Shown: piece after piece, positions 19,095 through 28,365 of the stretch
Position numbering within the stretch: the stretch's first letter is position 1
Layout of the letters: each line of letters begins with the position of its first letter
Translations under genes and position numbers: made by a program
Notes under the pieces: generated by a model
The model's input: only the letters and a program-made list of their open reading frames with translations
What the model was told of the DNA's origin: nothing
The model's database searches: none
From: an uncultured bacterium
Lineage (GTDB): Bacteria; Cyanobacteriota; Vampirovibrionia; Gastranaerophilales; Gastranaerophilaceae
Direction of reading: 5' to 3'
NCBI GenBank assembly: GCA_902783835.1
Contig: CACZSN010000013.1
Coordinates: 18,094-82,093 of the forward strand
Length of the DNA stretch: 64,000 nucleotides

Positions 19095-20534
19095 TTATTT
19101 GTTAAATAATAGATTTTTAAGCATTTTAATTCCGTATTTGATGTAATTTAAGAACAATGAAGGGGTCATGTCGGCATCTAAAAGCTTTTTGGCTATATAT
19201 TTAGGTCTGAGATAATATCTCAGCGTTACGGAGCGTTTAAAGGCTTCTAATTCTTTGCTTGTAAGGTAATCTGTTCCGTTGGAATGATATTTGCAAGCAT
19301 CTTCTCCGAGAATATGAACATTTTTGTTGTTAATCATTTTTTGTAATTCACATCCCGCATAAGGTACCAATAGATGAATTTCAATAAAATCGGTATCGGC
19401 TTTAAAAATGAATTTTTTTGTTTCTTCGAGGTGCTCATTATCTTCCCAGGGAAATCCGATTAAATAAAATCCGAATGTTTTTATTCCGTGCTTTTTAATG
19501 AGTTCAACGGCTTTCTTGTTAATTTCAACAGTTGTACCTTTTTTCATTTTTAAAAGAGAATCTTCGCTTCCTGATTCCAATCCTATTGCAATTACGGAAC
19601 ATCCTGCCTGCTTCATTTTTGATAAAATTTCATCATCAATGGTATTAGCTCTTGAATTTGCAACCCAGTTAATCTTGCCTGAAAGTTTTGAATTTATTAT
19701 CAAATCACAAAGATTTAAAACCCAATCTTTGTTAATTGTAAAAGTGTCACTCTTAAAGAAAAAGTCTGTAATGCCGTGTTTTTCAACGCATTCAACCATT
19801 TCGTCAACCACTGATTGCGGGGAGCGATATCTGACTTTTGTTCCTGAAATTATGGGTGAAAGACAATATATACAATGAGCCGAACAACCTCTTGAGGCGG
19901 AAATTGTCGCCATTGGTTTATTAGTGAGCGGATTTTTGTATAATTTGTTGTTCATAATTGTTCGGTCAGGGAACGGAAGTTTGTCTAAATCTTCTTCAAA
20001 ACGGATTACTTTATTTGTTATTCGTTGACCGTTTTTTAGGTATGTAATTCCTTCTATTTTTTCCAAATTTTCTTTGTTGTAAAAATGGGAATTTAAAAGG
20101 TCTTTTATTATGAATTCAACCTCTCCGCCGATTAAATAATCTATGTTTGAAAGGTTTAATTGGTCGAGTAATTTTTCGGGCGGATTGAAGAATAAAGCAC
20201 CTTTGAGAATAATTACGATATCATTTTTTAAAGATTTGATTTCGTTTGCGAAGTTTATATCCTCATAAATACTTCCTGTTGTTGCACTGATAACAACGAC
20301 ATCCGGATTTTCTCTTTTGAAATCGTTTGCAAAATCATTAAAAGATAACTTTTCTCCCGCATAATCTTTCAAAAAAATACCGTAATTTTCTTTTTTGAGA
20401 ACGGATGAAATGTACCCTAAATCGTTACAAGCCCGCAAGGAGTTGGCGACAGAGGACGAAACGTTCATTTGACAACGGTCTTCGCCCCTTTGGTAAACTT
20501 CTCCCGGCGGGTATAGTAACATTATTTTGTGCAT
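19095..20534 (-). CDS. B12-binding domain radical SAM protein
   Basis: A 479-residue protein. Residues 1-150 form a Rossmann-like cobalamin-binding fold (MLLYPPGEVYQRG and VVVISATTGSIYEDI), without a classic DxHxxG motif. Residues 205-400 form a radical SAM barrel with the cluster motif CSAHCIYC (C217, C221, C224), then IGLESGSEDSLLKMKKG and GFYLIGFPWE. This arrangement is shared by BchE, HpnP and other B12-dependent radical SAM enzymes that methylate or rearrange lipids, cofactors or natural products. The substrate cannot be predicted. It lies 12 nt downstream of the M49-like gene on the same strand, which suggests an operon. Confidence 0.85.
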   Translation of the reverse strand: MHKIMLLYPPGEVYQRGEDRCQMNVSSSVANSLRACNDLGYISSVLKKENYGIFLKDYAGEKLSFNDFANDFKRENPDVVVISATTGSIYEDINFANEIKSLKNDIVIILKGALFFNPPEKLLDQLNLSNIDYLIGGEVEFIIKDLLNSHFYNKENLEKIEGITYLKNGQRITNKVIRFEEDLDKLPFPDRTIMNNKLYKNPLTNKPMATISASRGCSAHCIYCLSPIISGTKVRYRSPQSVVDEMVECVEKHGITDFFFKSDTFTINKDWVLNLCDLIINSKLSGKINWVANSRANTIDDEILSKMKQAGCSVIAIGLESGSEDSLLKMKKGTTVEINKKAVELIKKHGIKTFGFYLIGFPWEDNEHLEETKKFIFKADTDFIEIHLLVPYAGCELQKMINNKNVHILGEDACKYHSNGTDYLTSKELEAFKRSVTLRYYLRPKYIAKKLLDADMTPSLFLNYIKYGIKMLKNLLFNK

Positions 20535-20546
20535 TTTATTTCACTT

Positions 20547-22370
20547 TTAGTTGTTGAGTAATTTTTTTGCAAGCGGTGCAACGATTTGACCGTTTAATTC
20601 ATTATCGATAATTCTTAATTTTGCTGCAATTTTTTCGCAATTTTCGTCCCAAATGAAGTTGTCGTTAACAAATTTTTCAGCCTTGTTGATATCACCTGAC
20701 ATTTGAATTTCCACAATATCTTTGAGCATTTTTTGTGCTGCAAGAACCGCTTTGTCCGGATTTATTACAACTTTATCATCTTTGTTAAGCCATACGGCAC
20801 CTTCTTTTTCAAGGTAATGCAATTGCATAACAGAGCGTATTCTGTGAGCTTGAGTCATCATTGGTTTTGCTTTTAAGAAATTGCCCAAAACAGAGGAAAC
20901 AACGATTTGATTGCGTTGTTCTTTTGTATACATTCCTTCTTTTGTGAGCAAATCAACAAAGGCCAAAGAACCCATGTCTGCTTTGTTTTCTTCAATGATT
21001 GATTGATATTTGCCCAATTTTTCGCAACCTTTGTTAGGTCCTAAAGAGTGCATATTTTCGTGTCCGATTGTAAACCAGTGAACTGCCTCTGTGTTGTAGT
21101 ATTTGTGGAGTTCAGGGGCTAAGATTGCATTGATTTTCTTTTGAGTTTTTTCGGGAGAAAACATGTTACGAACTTGTCTATGGTAAACATTTCTGCGTCC
21201 GCCACCGATTGTCAGGGATAACTTGTCATCATTCGGAAGGTTTTCCGCAATTGTAATACCGCTTCTGTAAGCACCGCAATCTCCTGCCATATCGACTAAA
21301 TCGACGTCAACCATTGTTTGCTTAACTTCACCGTTTGCTTTAATATTTTGTTCGTATTTTTCGTGCAACGGCATATTTGCTGCAATTTTCGGTAAATATT
21401 TTTTAATTTCCAATAATTTTTCTGTCGCCTTTTGGTTGACAATGCCGACTCTGCAACCTAAAGAATCTTTCATTATCGGTGTTATATTGGCTTCTTCAAG
21501 CAATTTTGCGAGTTCGGGATTTAACAAAATAGTTTTAGTCATTCCGTCACTGTAATTTTCTCTTGTTATAGTAAATTCAAGGGGTGTATCCTGAAGTGTC
21601 GCCCATTTCTTGTCAGCATATGCATCAAGCATCGGATCGGCTGTTCTGAGGGCTTTTGCTTGAAGTTTTAAGTATTCGTTAAAATCTTGATTTGTTGATG
21701 TTTCGGCAGCAAGTTCAAGTTCCTCTGCCATTTGTTCAAATTCTGCTTTAAATCTGTCAACATAATCCGTCGCTATTAAAGAAGCACCTTTTCTGTCGAC
21801 GACCGAACGTTGATTAAGGATTTTTTTAACCATATCGTTGTCACCGTTTTTGAGCATTTTGGTTAAAATTTCGTGGAATTCTTCGGGGGTTAAATCAGCG
21901 GGATAAAAACCTTTTCCCATAAGTTCGGGATGGTTTTTTGCCAATTCAATGTGGTTTGTTTCTCTGTCAAGAGCGTTCATTCCTCTTTGTGCATTGAACA
22001 AAATTAATGTTTTTTCTGCATCTTTGTTGCCTTTTTTAACTTCGTTTACCAAATATTCTCTGAAAGCAATATTGTCTCTGTTGTCAAGTTGTAATTGAAT
22101 ATTTTCAAGTATATCGGCAGCTTTTACGAGGTGCTTTAAGGCTTGTTTATCTCCGTCTTGGAGAGCTAAATACTCAGGAGAGTTAACATCGAGCAAATTG
22201 ACATTAATCAAATAGTTGCTATCTGTTCTTTTTGTAAGCTCTTCAGTTGAAAGATTAAGAGCAAATGCATCTTCGTTTTTAAATACTTTTGCACCGCAGC
22301 AAGCACCGGCAAATAAAATTGCGGCAACAAATACGGAGCCTAAAACTATTAATTTATTATTCTTTGACAT
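20547..22370 (-). CDS. Membrane-anchored M49-like zinc metallopeptidase
   Basis: A 607-residue protein with an N-terminal hydrophobic anchor (about residues 8-26, LIVLGSVFVAAILFAGACC). The Cys pair makes a lipoprotein possible, though no clean lipobox is seen. A zincin motif GHENMHSLGP occurs at about residues 434-443, followed some 22 residues later by EENKADMGSLAF. Its Glu-x-x-x-Asp fits the downstream zinc ligand of dipeptidyl-peptidase III (M49) relatives and Nudix-associated M49-like enzymes. A GGGRRNVYHRQVR segment earlier also fits that group. M49 classically uses HExxGH; here the spacing is HExxH. The catalytic domain would face the periplasm. Ribosome-binding site aaaggg. Upstream partner of the radical SAM gene. 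Confidence 0.65.
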   Translation of the reverse strand: MSKNNKLIVLGSVFVAAILFAGACCGAKVFKNEDAFALNLSTEELTKRTDSNYLINVNLLDVNSPEYLALQDGDKQALKHLVKAADILENIQLQLDNRDNIAFREYLVNEVKKGNKDAEKTLILFNAQRGMNALDRETNHIELAKNHPELMGKGFYPADLTPEEFHEILTKMLKNGDNDMVKKILNQRSVVDRKGASLIATDYVDRFKAEFEQMAEELELAAETSTNQDFNEYLKLQAKALRTADPMLDAYADKKWATLQDTPLEFTITRENYSDGMTKTILLNPELAKLLEEANITPIMKDSLGCRVGIVNQKATEKLLEIKKYLPKIAANMPLHEKYEQNIKANGEVKQTMVDVDLVDMAGDCGAYRSGITIAENLPNDDKLSLTIGGGRRNVYHRQVRNMFSPEKTQKKINAILAPELHKYYNTEAVHWFTIGHENMHSLGPNKGCEKLGKYQSIIEENKADMGSLAFVDLLTKEGMYTKEQRNQIVVSSVLGNFLKAKPMMTQAHRIRSVMQLHYLEKEGAVWLNKDDKVVINPDKAVLAAQKMLKDIVEIQMSGDINKAEKFVNDNFIWDENCEKIAAKLRIIDNELNGQIVAPLAKKLLNN

Positions 22371-22437
22371 AAAATAACCCTTTCATTCGTCAAAAAAAAT
22401 TATATTATATGAAGAAAAAAATTCAATTATGGGCAAT

Positions 22438-22463
22438 AAAAAAGGGATTTTACTCCCATTTTT
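22438..22463 (-). terminator. Terminator of the HNH gene
   Basis: On the minus strand GGGA-gtaaaa-TCCC followed by TTTTTTATTG, 21 nt past the stop at 22478. The stem is short, but the T run is good. Confidence 0.6.
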
Positions 22464-22477
22464 AAATTATTTATATT

Positions 22478-23638
22478 TTATGCAACTTCTTCTTGTTTGT
22501 TTTCTTCTTTTTCAAGCTCTGCTTTTATGTCAACATCTTGTCCTGCTTGTTTAGCTTCGCGAAGTTCCTTGATTCTTTCCGGATTTAATACTTTTAATTC
22601 CATTCTTCCGTCAGATTCTTTTGAAAGAGTTGCTTTAACCTCAATCGGATACGTATCATATCTTTCGTCGATTTTGCCGTCAACAATTTGTTGTTGGAAC
22701 CATTCAATGTGCTTTTGTGCATTGATTGGATATTCCGGGTGAACCTTTAACCATTCGTGATAAGACATATGTCCTCTCGGATTGTTGCAGTTATAGCATT
22801 CTGCAATATAGTTTTCCGTGTTATTCGGACCACCTTGTGATTTCGGGTGAATGTGCTCAATGGTTTGCATTGACGGTCTTATAAGTTCTTTTGCAACTTT
22901 TAAAGCCTTTCCGTATGCATAACCGTAAATTTGTTTTACATCTTTATAGCTTTCCGGAATGTTCATCGCGGATTCAAGCATTTTGTCGTAATCTTCGTGT
23001 TTTACTAAGCCTTCATACATGGCAAGTTTTTCGGTGAATTCAACACGTTCGGTTTTTCCGCTTTGAACTTTTTCAATTTCGGATGCTACTAACGCTGAAA
23101 TCGGATTTTTTTCATCGCCGGTTGCTTGTTTTGCAACTTTGTCTATTGCGTTCAAATTTTTTACACAGTAATCAAGTGTTTTTTGTTTTAATGTTTCGGG
23201 AGTAAAACTTTGAATAGCTTTTCCCATATCATAATCAGGGTTTTGTTCGGCTTCGTCCGCAATAAGGTTGGCAATAAGTCTTTGTGTGCATCTGAAATAA
23301 TCTTGGTTGTTTCTTATTTTATCTGCAAGTTCTTGTCCCTTTAAAGCACTGAATTCTCTTGCTTTTGTGCCGATATTTTTATTCAATACCATTTTGCCGC
23401 CGCAGCAACAACAAGGGACATCATCTATTTCTTTTGTTATAAAGTTTCCCGTAGAACAGTCATAACCGCCAAATGAAACGGCCATTCCGCCTTTGAAATA
23501 TGCAGATAATGCATTTGATGACATTTTATTGTCAATATTCGGTTGCTTTTCCGCAAAAATCGGATTTGTTACTTTCTTCTGATTTGTCGCAAAAGGCTTA
23601 AATTCGTTATTAACTGTCGATACAGGGATAATTGCCAT
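22478..23638 (-). CDS. HNH endonuclease domain protein
   Basis: About 386 residues from ATG 23638 (a GTG at 23647 is also possible; ribosome-binding sites are weak). A canonical HNH motif lies at about residues 265-300: TIEHIHPKSQGGPNNTENYIAECYNCNNPRGHM, with the His-Ile-x-Pro core, Asn in the middle and a CxxCN zinc knuckle. Near the N-terminus is an unusual Cys cluster (DVPCCCCGGKM, about residues 73-83). The first 60 residues are low complexity with an AVSFGG motif. The middle is helical and acidic. The C-terminal tail is Lys/Glu-rich. HNH nucleases act in restriction, phage defence, homing or repair; nothing beside it indicates which. No mobile-element genes are adjacent. Confidence 0.75.
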   Translation of the reverse strand: MAIIPVSTVNNEFKPFATNQKKVTNPIFAEKQPNIDNKMSSNALSAYFKGGMAVSFGGYDCSTGNFITKEIDDVPCCCCGGKMVLNKNIGTKAREFSALKGQELADKIRNNQDYFRCTQRLIANLIADEAEQNPDYDMGKAIQSFTPETLKQKTLDYCVKNLNAIDKVAKQATGDEKNPISALVASEIEKVQSGKTERVEFTEKLAMYEGLVKHEDYDKMLESAMNIPESYKDVKQIYGYAYGKALKVAKELIRPSMQTIEHIHPKSQGGPNNTENYIAECYNCNNPRGHMSYHEWLKVHPEYPINAQKHIEWFQQQIVDGKIDERYDTYPIEVKATLSKESDGRMELKVLNPERIKELREAKQAGQDVDIKAELEKEENKQEEVA

Positions 23639-23839
23639 ATAACTCACACTTTCTTACACACTTTGTATTTTATTTAAAGCAGTAAATTTCAAAAATTGTC
23701 TAATTTCTTTTAAATGTGAACTTTTCTTAACGATATGTGGTGACGTGTTTGGTTGTCGTTTTCTGTGTCAAGTTATTATTGACGGTCGAGAGTGTAGTTA
23801 TATCTTGGTTTTGTAATGCTTGCGTTTGTTTTTTGTTTT

Positions 23840-23873
23840 TGCTAAAATGTTATCTATATTTATGAATAGATAA
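23840..23873 (+). promoter_or_regulatory. Extended -10 promoter with overlapping inverted repeat
   Basis: TGCTAAAAT at 23840-23848 is an extended -10. Immediately after it TTATCTAT (23850-23857) and ATAGATAA (23866-23873) form an 8-bp inverted repeat with an 8-nt spacer, covering the expected start site. It could be an operator, perhaps for the DUF1836 regulator that follows, or an mRNA leader hairpin. Confidence 0.5.
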
Positions 23874-23911
23874 TCTTTTGTGTTTAAAAAGATTGTGTTT
23901 TGGAGTTTGTT

Positions 23912-24448
23912 ATGAATCAATCATTATTTGAACAGTCAGAAACAGCAAAAAAGTTTGTCAATTATAAGTTGCCCCGTTATGATGAATTAACCCCATTCCC
24001 TGTGGTTATGAGACAATTGCTTTGTATTCTTGATGAACATCTTTCTGTTTTTTCCGTTCCCGGGGATGAAAAAGTTTTAACTCAATCAATGATTAACAGT
24101 TATGTGTACAAACGAGTTATTCGTGCTCCCGAAAATAAAGAGTATGACCGACGTCAGATAATTCACCTTTTGTGTATAGGTATTTTGAAACAGGTCCTTT
24201 CTCTTTCTGATATTGCTAAATTGATTGAAATGCAAACTAATCAATACCCTATTGATATTGCCTACAATTACTTTTGTGATGAACTTGAAAATGCATTGAA
24301 AGTAACCTTTGGCTCAAGAAGTTTTTCGGAATTGGAAAGTAAAAAACCTACTGTCAAGAGTCCCTTGACAGAAAATGCCCGTTCTGCCGTAATAGCCTTT
24401 GTTAACAAGGTTTACGTAAAACAAAGTATCTATTTCGCCGAAAATTAA
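23912..24448 (+). CDS. DUF1836 family protein (putative HTH regulator)
   Basis: A 178-residue protein. The start at 23912 has tggag 7 nt upstream. The DUF1836 signature is visible: LPRYDELTPFPVVMRQLLCILDEHLSVF, then LTQSMINSYVYKRVIRAPENKEYDRRQIIHLLCIGILKQVLSLSDI. This reads like a MerR-like winged helix with the sequence TQSMINSYVYKRVI as recognition element. The family is common in Firmicutes, and its members are thought to be transcription factors. The C-terminus is a helical extension. An inverted repeat over its own promoter suggests autoregulation. Confidence 0.8.
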   Translation: MNQSLFEQSETAKKFVNYKLPRYDELTPFPVVMRQLLCILDEHLSVFSVPGDEKVLTQSMINSYVYKRVIRAPENKEYDRRQIIHLLCIGILKQVLSLSDIAKLIEMQTNQYPIDIAYNYFCDELENALKVTFGSRSFSELESKKPTVKSPLTENARSAVIAFVNKVYVKQSIYFAEN

Positions 24449-24456
24449 TGTCGGTC

Positions 24457-24486
24457 TTGACTTAATAGCCGTTATCAACCTATAAT
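24457..24486 (+). promoter_or_regulatory. Promoter of trhA
   Basis: TTGACT at 24457-24462, an 18-nt spacer, and TATAAT at 24481-24486; ATG at 24525. Confidence 0.65.
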
Positions 24487-24524
24487 TGATTTGTAGATAA
24501 AGTTAATTTGTTTTTGAGGTGTCT

Positions 24525-25148
24525 ATGACAACAGAGGAAGTTAGATATACAGCCGGAGAAGAGTTTTTAAATGCATTTAGCCATGCTTTTGGGGCATTGT
24601 TTGCAATTTATGCAATAGTTATGCTTGCGGTAAAGTCAGACACACCTGTTGAAAGTTGTACGACCGCAATTTATGGGGCGATGTTATTTACGTTATTTCA
24701 GGCATCTACTTGTTATCACGCAATGACAAATGAAACTGCAAAAAAAGTTTTCAGAAAAATTGACCATAGTGCGATTTATTTGTTGATTGCAGGAACTTAT
24801 ACTCCGATTTTGATGTTGGTATTAGATTTTCCTTATTCCATAGTTTGTCTTGCTATGGTTTGGTATTTGGCTATATCAGGAATTGTTTTTTCTTGTATAA
24901 CTTTAAAATTTAAGTCCTTGTCGACAGCTTTGTATCTTTTGCTCGGTTGGTTATCAATTTTCTTATTTTGGATATTGTGGTCAAAAGGTTTAATTCAGGC
25001 ACTTGCGTTCTTGCTTGGGGGTGGTTTATTCTACACTCTCGGAAGTTATTTTTATATGAAAAAGCGTAAGTTTTATCACGGTATTTGGCATTTCTTCGTT
25101 TTATTCGGAGCAATTTGTCATTATATTTCCGTATATTCGCTGCTATAG
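24525..25148 (+). CDS. trhA: TrhA / hemolysin III family membrane protein
   Basis: A 207-residue seven-helix protein of the PAQR-like hemolysin III family. The conserved acid and His residues are visible: EEFLNAFSHAFGA at the N-terminus, IDHSAIYLLIAGTYTP in the middle, and KKRKFYHGIWHFFVLFGAICHY at the C-terminus, which together line a metal site in the family. The E. coli member is linked to membrane energetics/fluidity homeostasis. The start at 24525 is chosen for tgagg 5 nt upstream. It has its own promoter and terminator. Confidence 0.9.
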   Translation: MTTEEVRYTAGEEFLNAFSHAFGALFAIYAIVMLAVKSDTPVESCTTAIYGAMLFTLFQASTCYHAMTNETAKKVFRKIDHSAIYLLIAGTYTPILMLVLDFPYSIVCLAMVWYLAISGIVFSCITLKFKSLSTALYLLLGWLSIFLFWILWSKGLIQALAFLLGGGLFYTLGSYFYMKKRKFYHGIWHFFVLFGAICHYISVYSLL

Positions 25149-25213
25149 GTTGACACGGCAAAAGTCTTGTTTTGTTTGGTTTTCCCTGTATGTAAACTTA
25201 TTGTTGACAACAA

Positions 25214-25243
25214 AAAACGACAAAGCCGAAACCTTGTCGTTTT
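25214..25243. terminator. Bidirectional terminator
   Basis: Perfect 10-bp stem AAAACGACAA / TTGTCGTTTT between convergent trhA and the HD-GYP gene. Confidence 0.8.
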
Positions 25244-25262
25244 CTATTATAATGAATATTTT

Positions 25263-27074
25263 TTATATCATTGTTCCTAAAGACGGAGCAATTTGTATAA
25301 ATTGTCTGACCAAGTCAGCATCCCATTGAATACCGGCACCCATTTTAAGAATTTCGCATGCTTTTTCTACGCTCATACCTTTTCTGTAAGGTCTGTCGCT
25401 GATTAATGCGTGATAAGTATCTGCAACTGCAACAATTCTTGCCGCTAAAGGTATTTCCTCGCCTTGTAAGCCTTCCGGATAACCTTTACCATTCCATTGT
25501 TCATGGTGATATTTAACTATCGGTATAAGGTCATGTAGCATCGGATTAGGTTGAAGAACTTTTTCAGCACCGATTGTCGGGTGTTGTTTCATGATTTTCC
25601 ATTCTTCTTCGTTTAATCCGGCTGTCTTTTTCAAAATATTTTCCGGAATTCCGATTTTTCCTACATCGTGTAATAAACCGCCAAGTTCTATTCTGCTTAC
25701 TTCTTTTTCAGGCAAATTCAATGCTCTTGCAAGAGCGACGGCATATCTTGACACTGATGTTGAGTGACCTTTTGTATAGGTGTCTTTTGCATCAATTGCA
25801 CCTGCCAATGATGTTACAACTTCAAGCAAATGGTTGTGAGAATTAATTTCTTCGTTTTGGAATTTATTAACAAGTTCTTCTTCAAAATTTACACCCAAAG
25901 AAGCGTGTCTTTTTGTTAATACCGATGCGAAGGAATTAAGAGCTGTATCATCCCAAAAATCATAATCTTGAGAGCTTACGATTGTTGAAATACCGTTTTT
26001 GCAACCTTTGCTCTTTGAAATGTACATAGCTTGTTCAGCAAGAATTAAGAGTTTTTCCTGATCAACAGATGCTTCGGGATAAGAAGCTAATCCTACGGAA
26101 ACTCTTACGGGGCCTACGCTGTCAATCGAGCAACATGAGATTGAATATGTGATATATTCTGCCAAGTATTTTGCTTCTTCGGTTGACATATTGGGCAAAA
26201 TGACCGCAATTTCGTCTCCGCCGTATCTTCCTGCGGAATCTTGCTGTTTAAGATTACTTGCAATTTTGTCGGAAACTGTCTTTATGACTTCATCACCTTT
26301 TGCGTGACCAAATTCTTTGTTTATTTTTGAAATGTTGTTAACATCAAATAAAACAACAGAAACTGGTGTGTTCTTTGTTTGTGCGTCCTGTAATTCTTTT
26401 GCCAAAATTTCTTGGAAATGTCTGTGAGAGAATAATCCTGTCAAATTATCCATGTAAGCATTTTGTGATGCTCTGTCTTTCAAATCAAAGTTGTTTATAA
26501 ATAAACCGAAATAGTTTGCAACTAATGAGTATAACTCAATTCTGCTGTCTATTTGATAATCTCCGATAATCATTACACCTATCATTTCTCCGAAAGATGC
26601 AATAGGAATGATTACTGAAGGTGTTGACGCTAAGTACGGAATCTTTAAGAAATCATTGTTTTCGTGTACCGAAATTTTATTTTCATTAATAGCTTTAACT
26701 ATTTCGTTCGATTCTTCGTTCAAAAAGACTCTTGATGAAAAAACACTGCCTATTTTATCCGATAATTTGATATTTATACAATTAGACTTTTTGTTAATGA
26801 TGCCAAGTGATGTATAAACATTGTTTAACTTGCTTCTGAATAATTTATGGCATGCAAAAAATAAATCATGTGTGTTGTTCTTTGTTGACAAAATATCGCT
26901 TAAAAGTTTGATGAATTCAGGATAATTGATTGCCGTAGAAGGCTTTTCGGTATATGTCGCGTTCGTCGTTTTGTTTGCAACTTTACTGTTCAATGCGTTG
27001 ATTTTTGCAACAAGGCCGGTATTCTTTATAGGGTTTGAAACCTTCGCCATTTGCGAAAGTATTGATGTATTCAT
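25263..27074 (-). CDS. GAF-GGDEF-HD-GYP cyclic-di-GMP protein
   Basis: About 603 residues from ATG 27074 (a GTG at 27098 is an alternative; neither has a strong ribosome-binding site). After a low-complexity N-terminus, residues 50-200 look like a GAF sensor domain. Residues 215-370 are a GGDEF domain with active-site motif YGGDEIAVILP (final Phe replaced by Ile), preceded by LTGLFSHRHF. Residues 425-600 are an HD-GYP phosphodiesterase with LLHDVGKIGIP, KYHHEQWNGKGYPEGL and ADTYHALISDRPYR, all metal and GYP residues kept. It should hydrolyse c-di-GMP; synthesis by the GGDEF half is possible but uncertain. There is no membrane segment. Confidence 0.88.
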   Translation of the reverse strand: MNTSILSQMAKVSNPIKNTGLVAKINALNSKVANKTTNATYTEKPSTAINYPEFIKLLSDILSTKNNTHDLFFACHKLFRSKLNNVYTSLGIINKKSNCINIKLSDKIGSVFSSRVFLNEESNEIVKAINENKISVHENNDFLKIPYLASTPSVIIPIASFGEMIGVMIIGDYQIDSRIELYSLVANYFGLFINNFDLKDRASQNAYMDNLTGLFSHRHFQEILAKELQDAQTKNTPVSVVLFDVNNISKINKEFGHAKGDEVIKTVSDKIASNLKQQDSAGRYGGDEIAVILPNMSTEEAKYLAEYITYSISCCSIDSVGPVRVSVGLASYPEASVDQEKLLILAEQAMYISKSKGCKNGISTIVSSQDYDFWDDTALNSFASVLTKRHASLGVNFEEELVNKFQNEEINSHNHLLEVVTSLAGAIDAKDTYTKGHSTSVSRYAVALARALNLPEKEVSRIELGGLLHDVGKIGIPENILKKTAGLNEEEWKIMKQHPTIGAEKVLQPNPMLHDLIPIVKYHHEQWNGKGYPEGLQGEEIPLAARIVAVADTYHALISDRPYRKGMSVEKACEILKMGAGIQWDADLVRQFIQIAPSLGTMI

Positions 27075-27252
27075 AGTCTTTTTTTCTACTTCTTGCACGA
27101 TATTTGTCTTTCTTTACACTCTGTCAAAAGCATGAACAAATAAAAAATTGCTACATGAATTTTTTAAAAATCGAAAATTGTTACATTCTTTACAATAATT
27201 CCTTTCTCTTGAATGTGACGGGGTTAGTTTACAGTCAAAACGCTTGCGAATA

Positions 27253-28365
27253 TTAGAGATTTTTTAGTATGATTTTTGCAGTTTCTTCACAAGAAATTTT
27301 GTCTGTAAGAAAATGCTTAACATTTTCTAAATCTTTTTTCATTTCATCATGTTTTTCTTTGTTTGAAAGTAATTCTGATATATGTTTTGCAATAATTTCC
27401 GGTTTTGCTAAATGTTGAACTAATTCCGGAACAATGTCCTTGTCAGAGATGATGTTAGGTAAAGAAACTCTGTTTATGCATCGAACCAATAAATATACCC
27501 AATATATAAATTCGGGTCCTTTATAGCTTATTATCATCGGGGTTCCGTACAACGCAGCTTCTAATGCCACGGTTCCGGATGCAAGCATAAGAACATCAGA
27601 ATTTGCTAAAAGTTCGTAGTTTTTATTTTTTATGATTTTTATATCTTCCGGAATGCCTTGCAATAACTCATCTTTGATAGTTGGTGCCTGACAAATTACA
27701 AATTGGGTGTCAGGATTTTTTTGCTTAATTATTTTTGCTGATTCAATAAATAACTTCAATAAATTTTTTATTTCAAAAACTCTTGATCCGGGGAATATTG
27801 ATACAAGTTTTTTTGAATTATCAAGCTGAAATTCTTGATATAACTGCTCTTTTGAGCATACTGTCGGCAATTGGCTGACAAGAGGATGACCTGCAAATTC
27901 TGCGTCAACTCCTGCCTGACGGTACATATCGATTTCAAACGGGAAAATCGTTATAACCTTGTCAATATAACGTTTTACGGTGTTTATTCTCCATTTTCTT
28001 GATGCCCAAATTTGAGGAGGGATGTAATAGAAAATTTTTAATCCCGCTCTTTTTAAAACTTTTGCAATATTAAGATTAAATCCGCCATAATCCACGAGAA
28101 GTACCAAATCAGGTTTGTAATCGTTAATAAGGTAATCTGCGATTTTTTTGCCGAGCATAATATGGTCAATTAAAATCTTGAAATTGAATCCCATTGCAGA
28201 CATTTTTTCGTGGTTGCAAAACAACTTAACTCCCGCTGCTGCAAGGTTTGAGCCACCGACGGCTTCTATTGACACGTCAGGATTTGCCTTGAAAATTTCA
28301 CGAGCAACGCAAGAAGCATGCTTGTCACCTGAATATTCACCTGTTATTATAAAAATTTTCTTCAT
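27253..28365 (-). CDS. lpxB: Lipid-A-disaccharide synthase LpxB
   Basis: A 370-residue GT19 glycosyltransferase. It joins UDP-2,3-diacylglucosamine and lipid X to form lipid A disaccharide phosphate at the inner membrane. Family features seen: the start KIFIITGEYSGDKHASCVAREI, VDYGGFNLNIAKVLKRAG, IPPQIWASRKWR, FPFE...GHPLVSQ, and FPGSRVFEIK. Its ATG overlaps the lpxI stop (ATGA, 4 nt), showing translational coupling. Presence of this gene means an LPS-type outer membrane. Confidence 0.95.
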   Translation of the reverse strand: MKKIFIITGEYSGDKHASCVAREIFKANPDVSIEAVGGSNLAAAGVKLFCNHEKMSAMGFNFKILIDHIMLGKKIADYLINDYKPDLVLLVDYGGFNLNIAKVLKRAGLKIFYYIPPQIWASRKWRINTVKRYIDKVITIFPFEIDMYRQAGVDAEFAGHPLVSQLPTVCSKEQLYQEFQLDNSKKLVSIFPGSRVFEIKNLLKLFIESAKIIKQKNPDTQFVICQAPTIKDELLQGIPEDIKIIKNKNYELLANSDVLMLASGTVALEAALYGTPMIISYKGPEFIYWVYLLVRCINRVSLPNIISDKDIVPELVQHLAKPEIIAKHISELLSNKEKHDEMKKDLENVKHFLTDKISCEETAKIILKNL

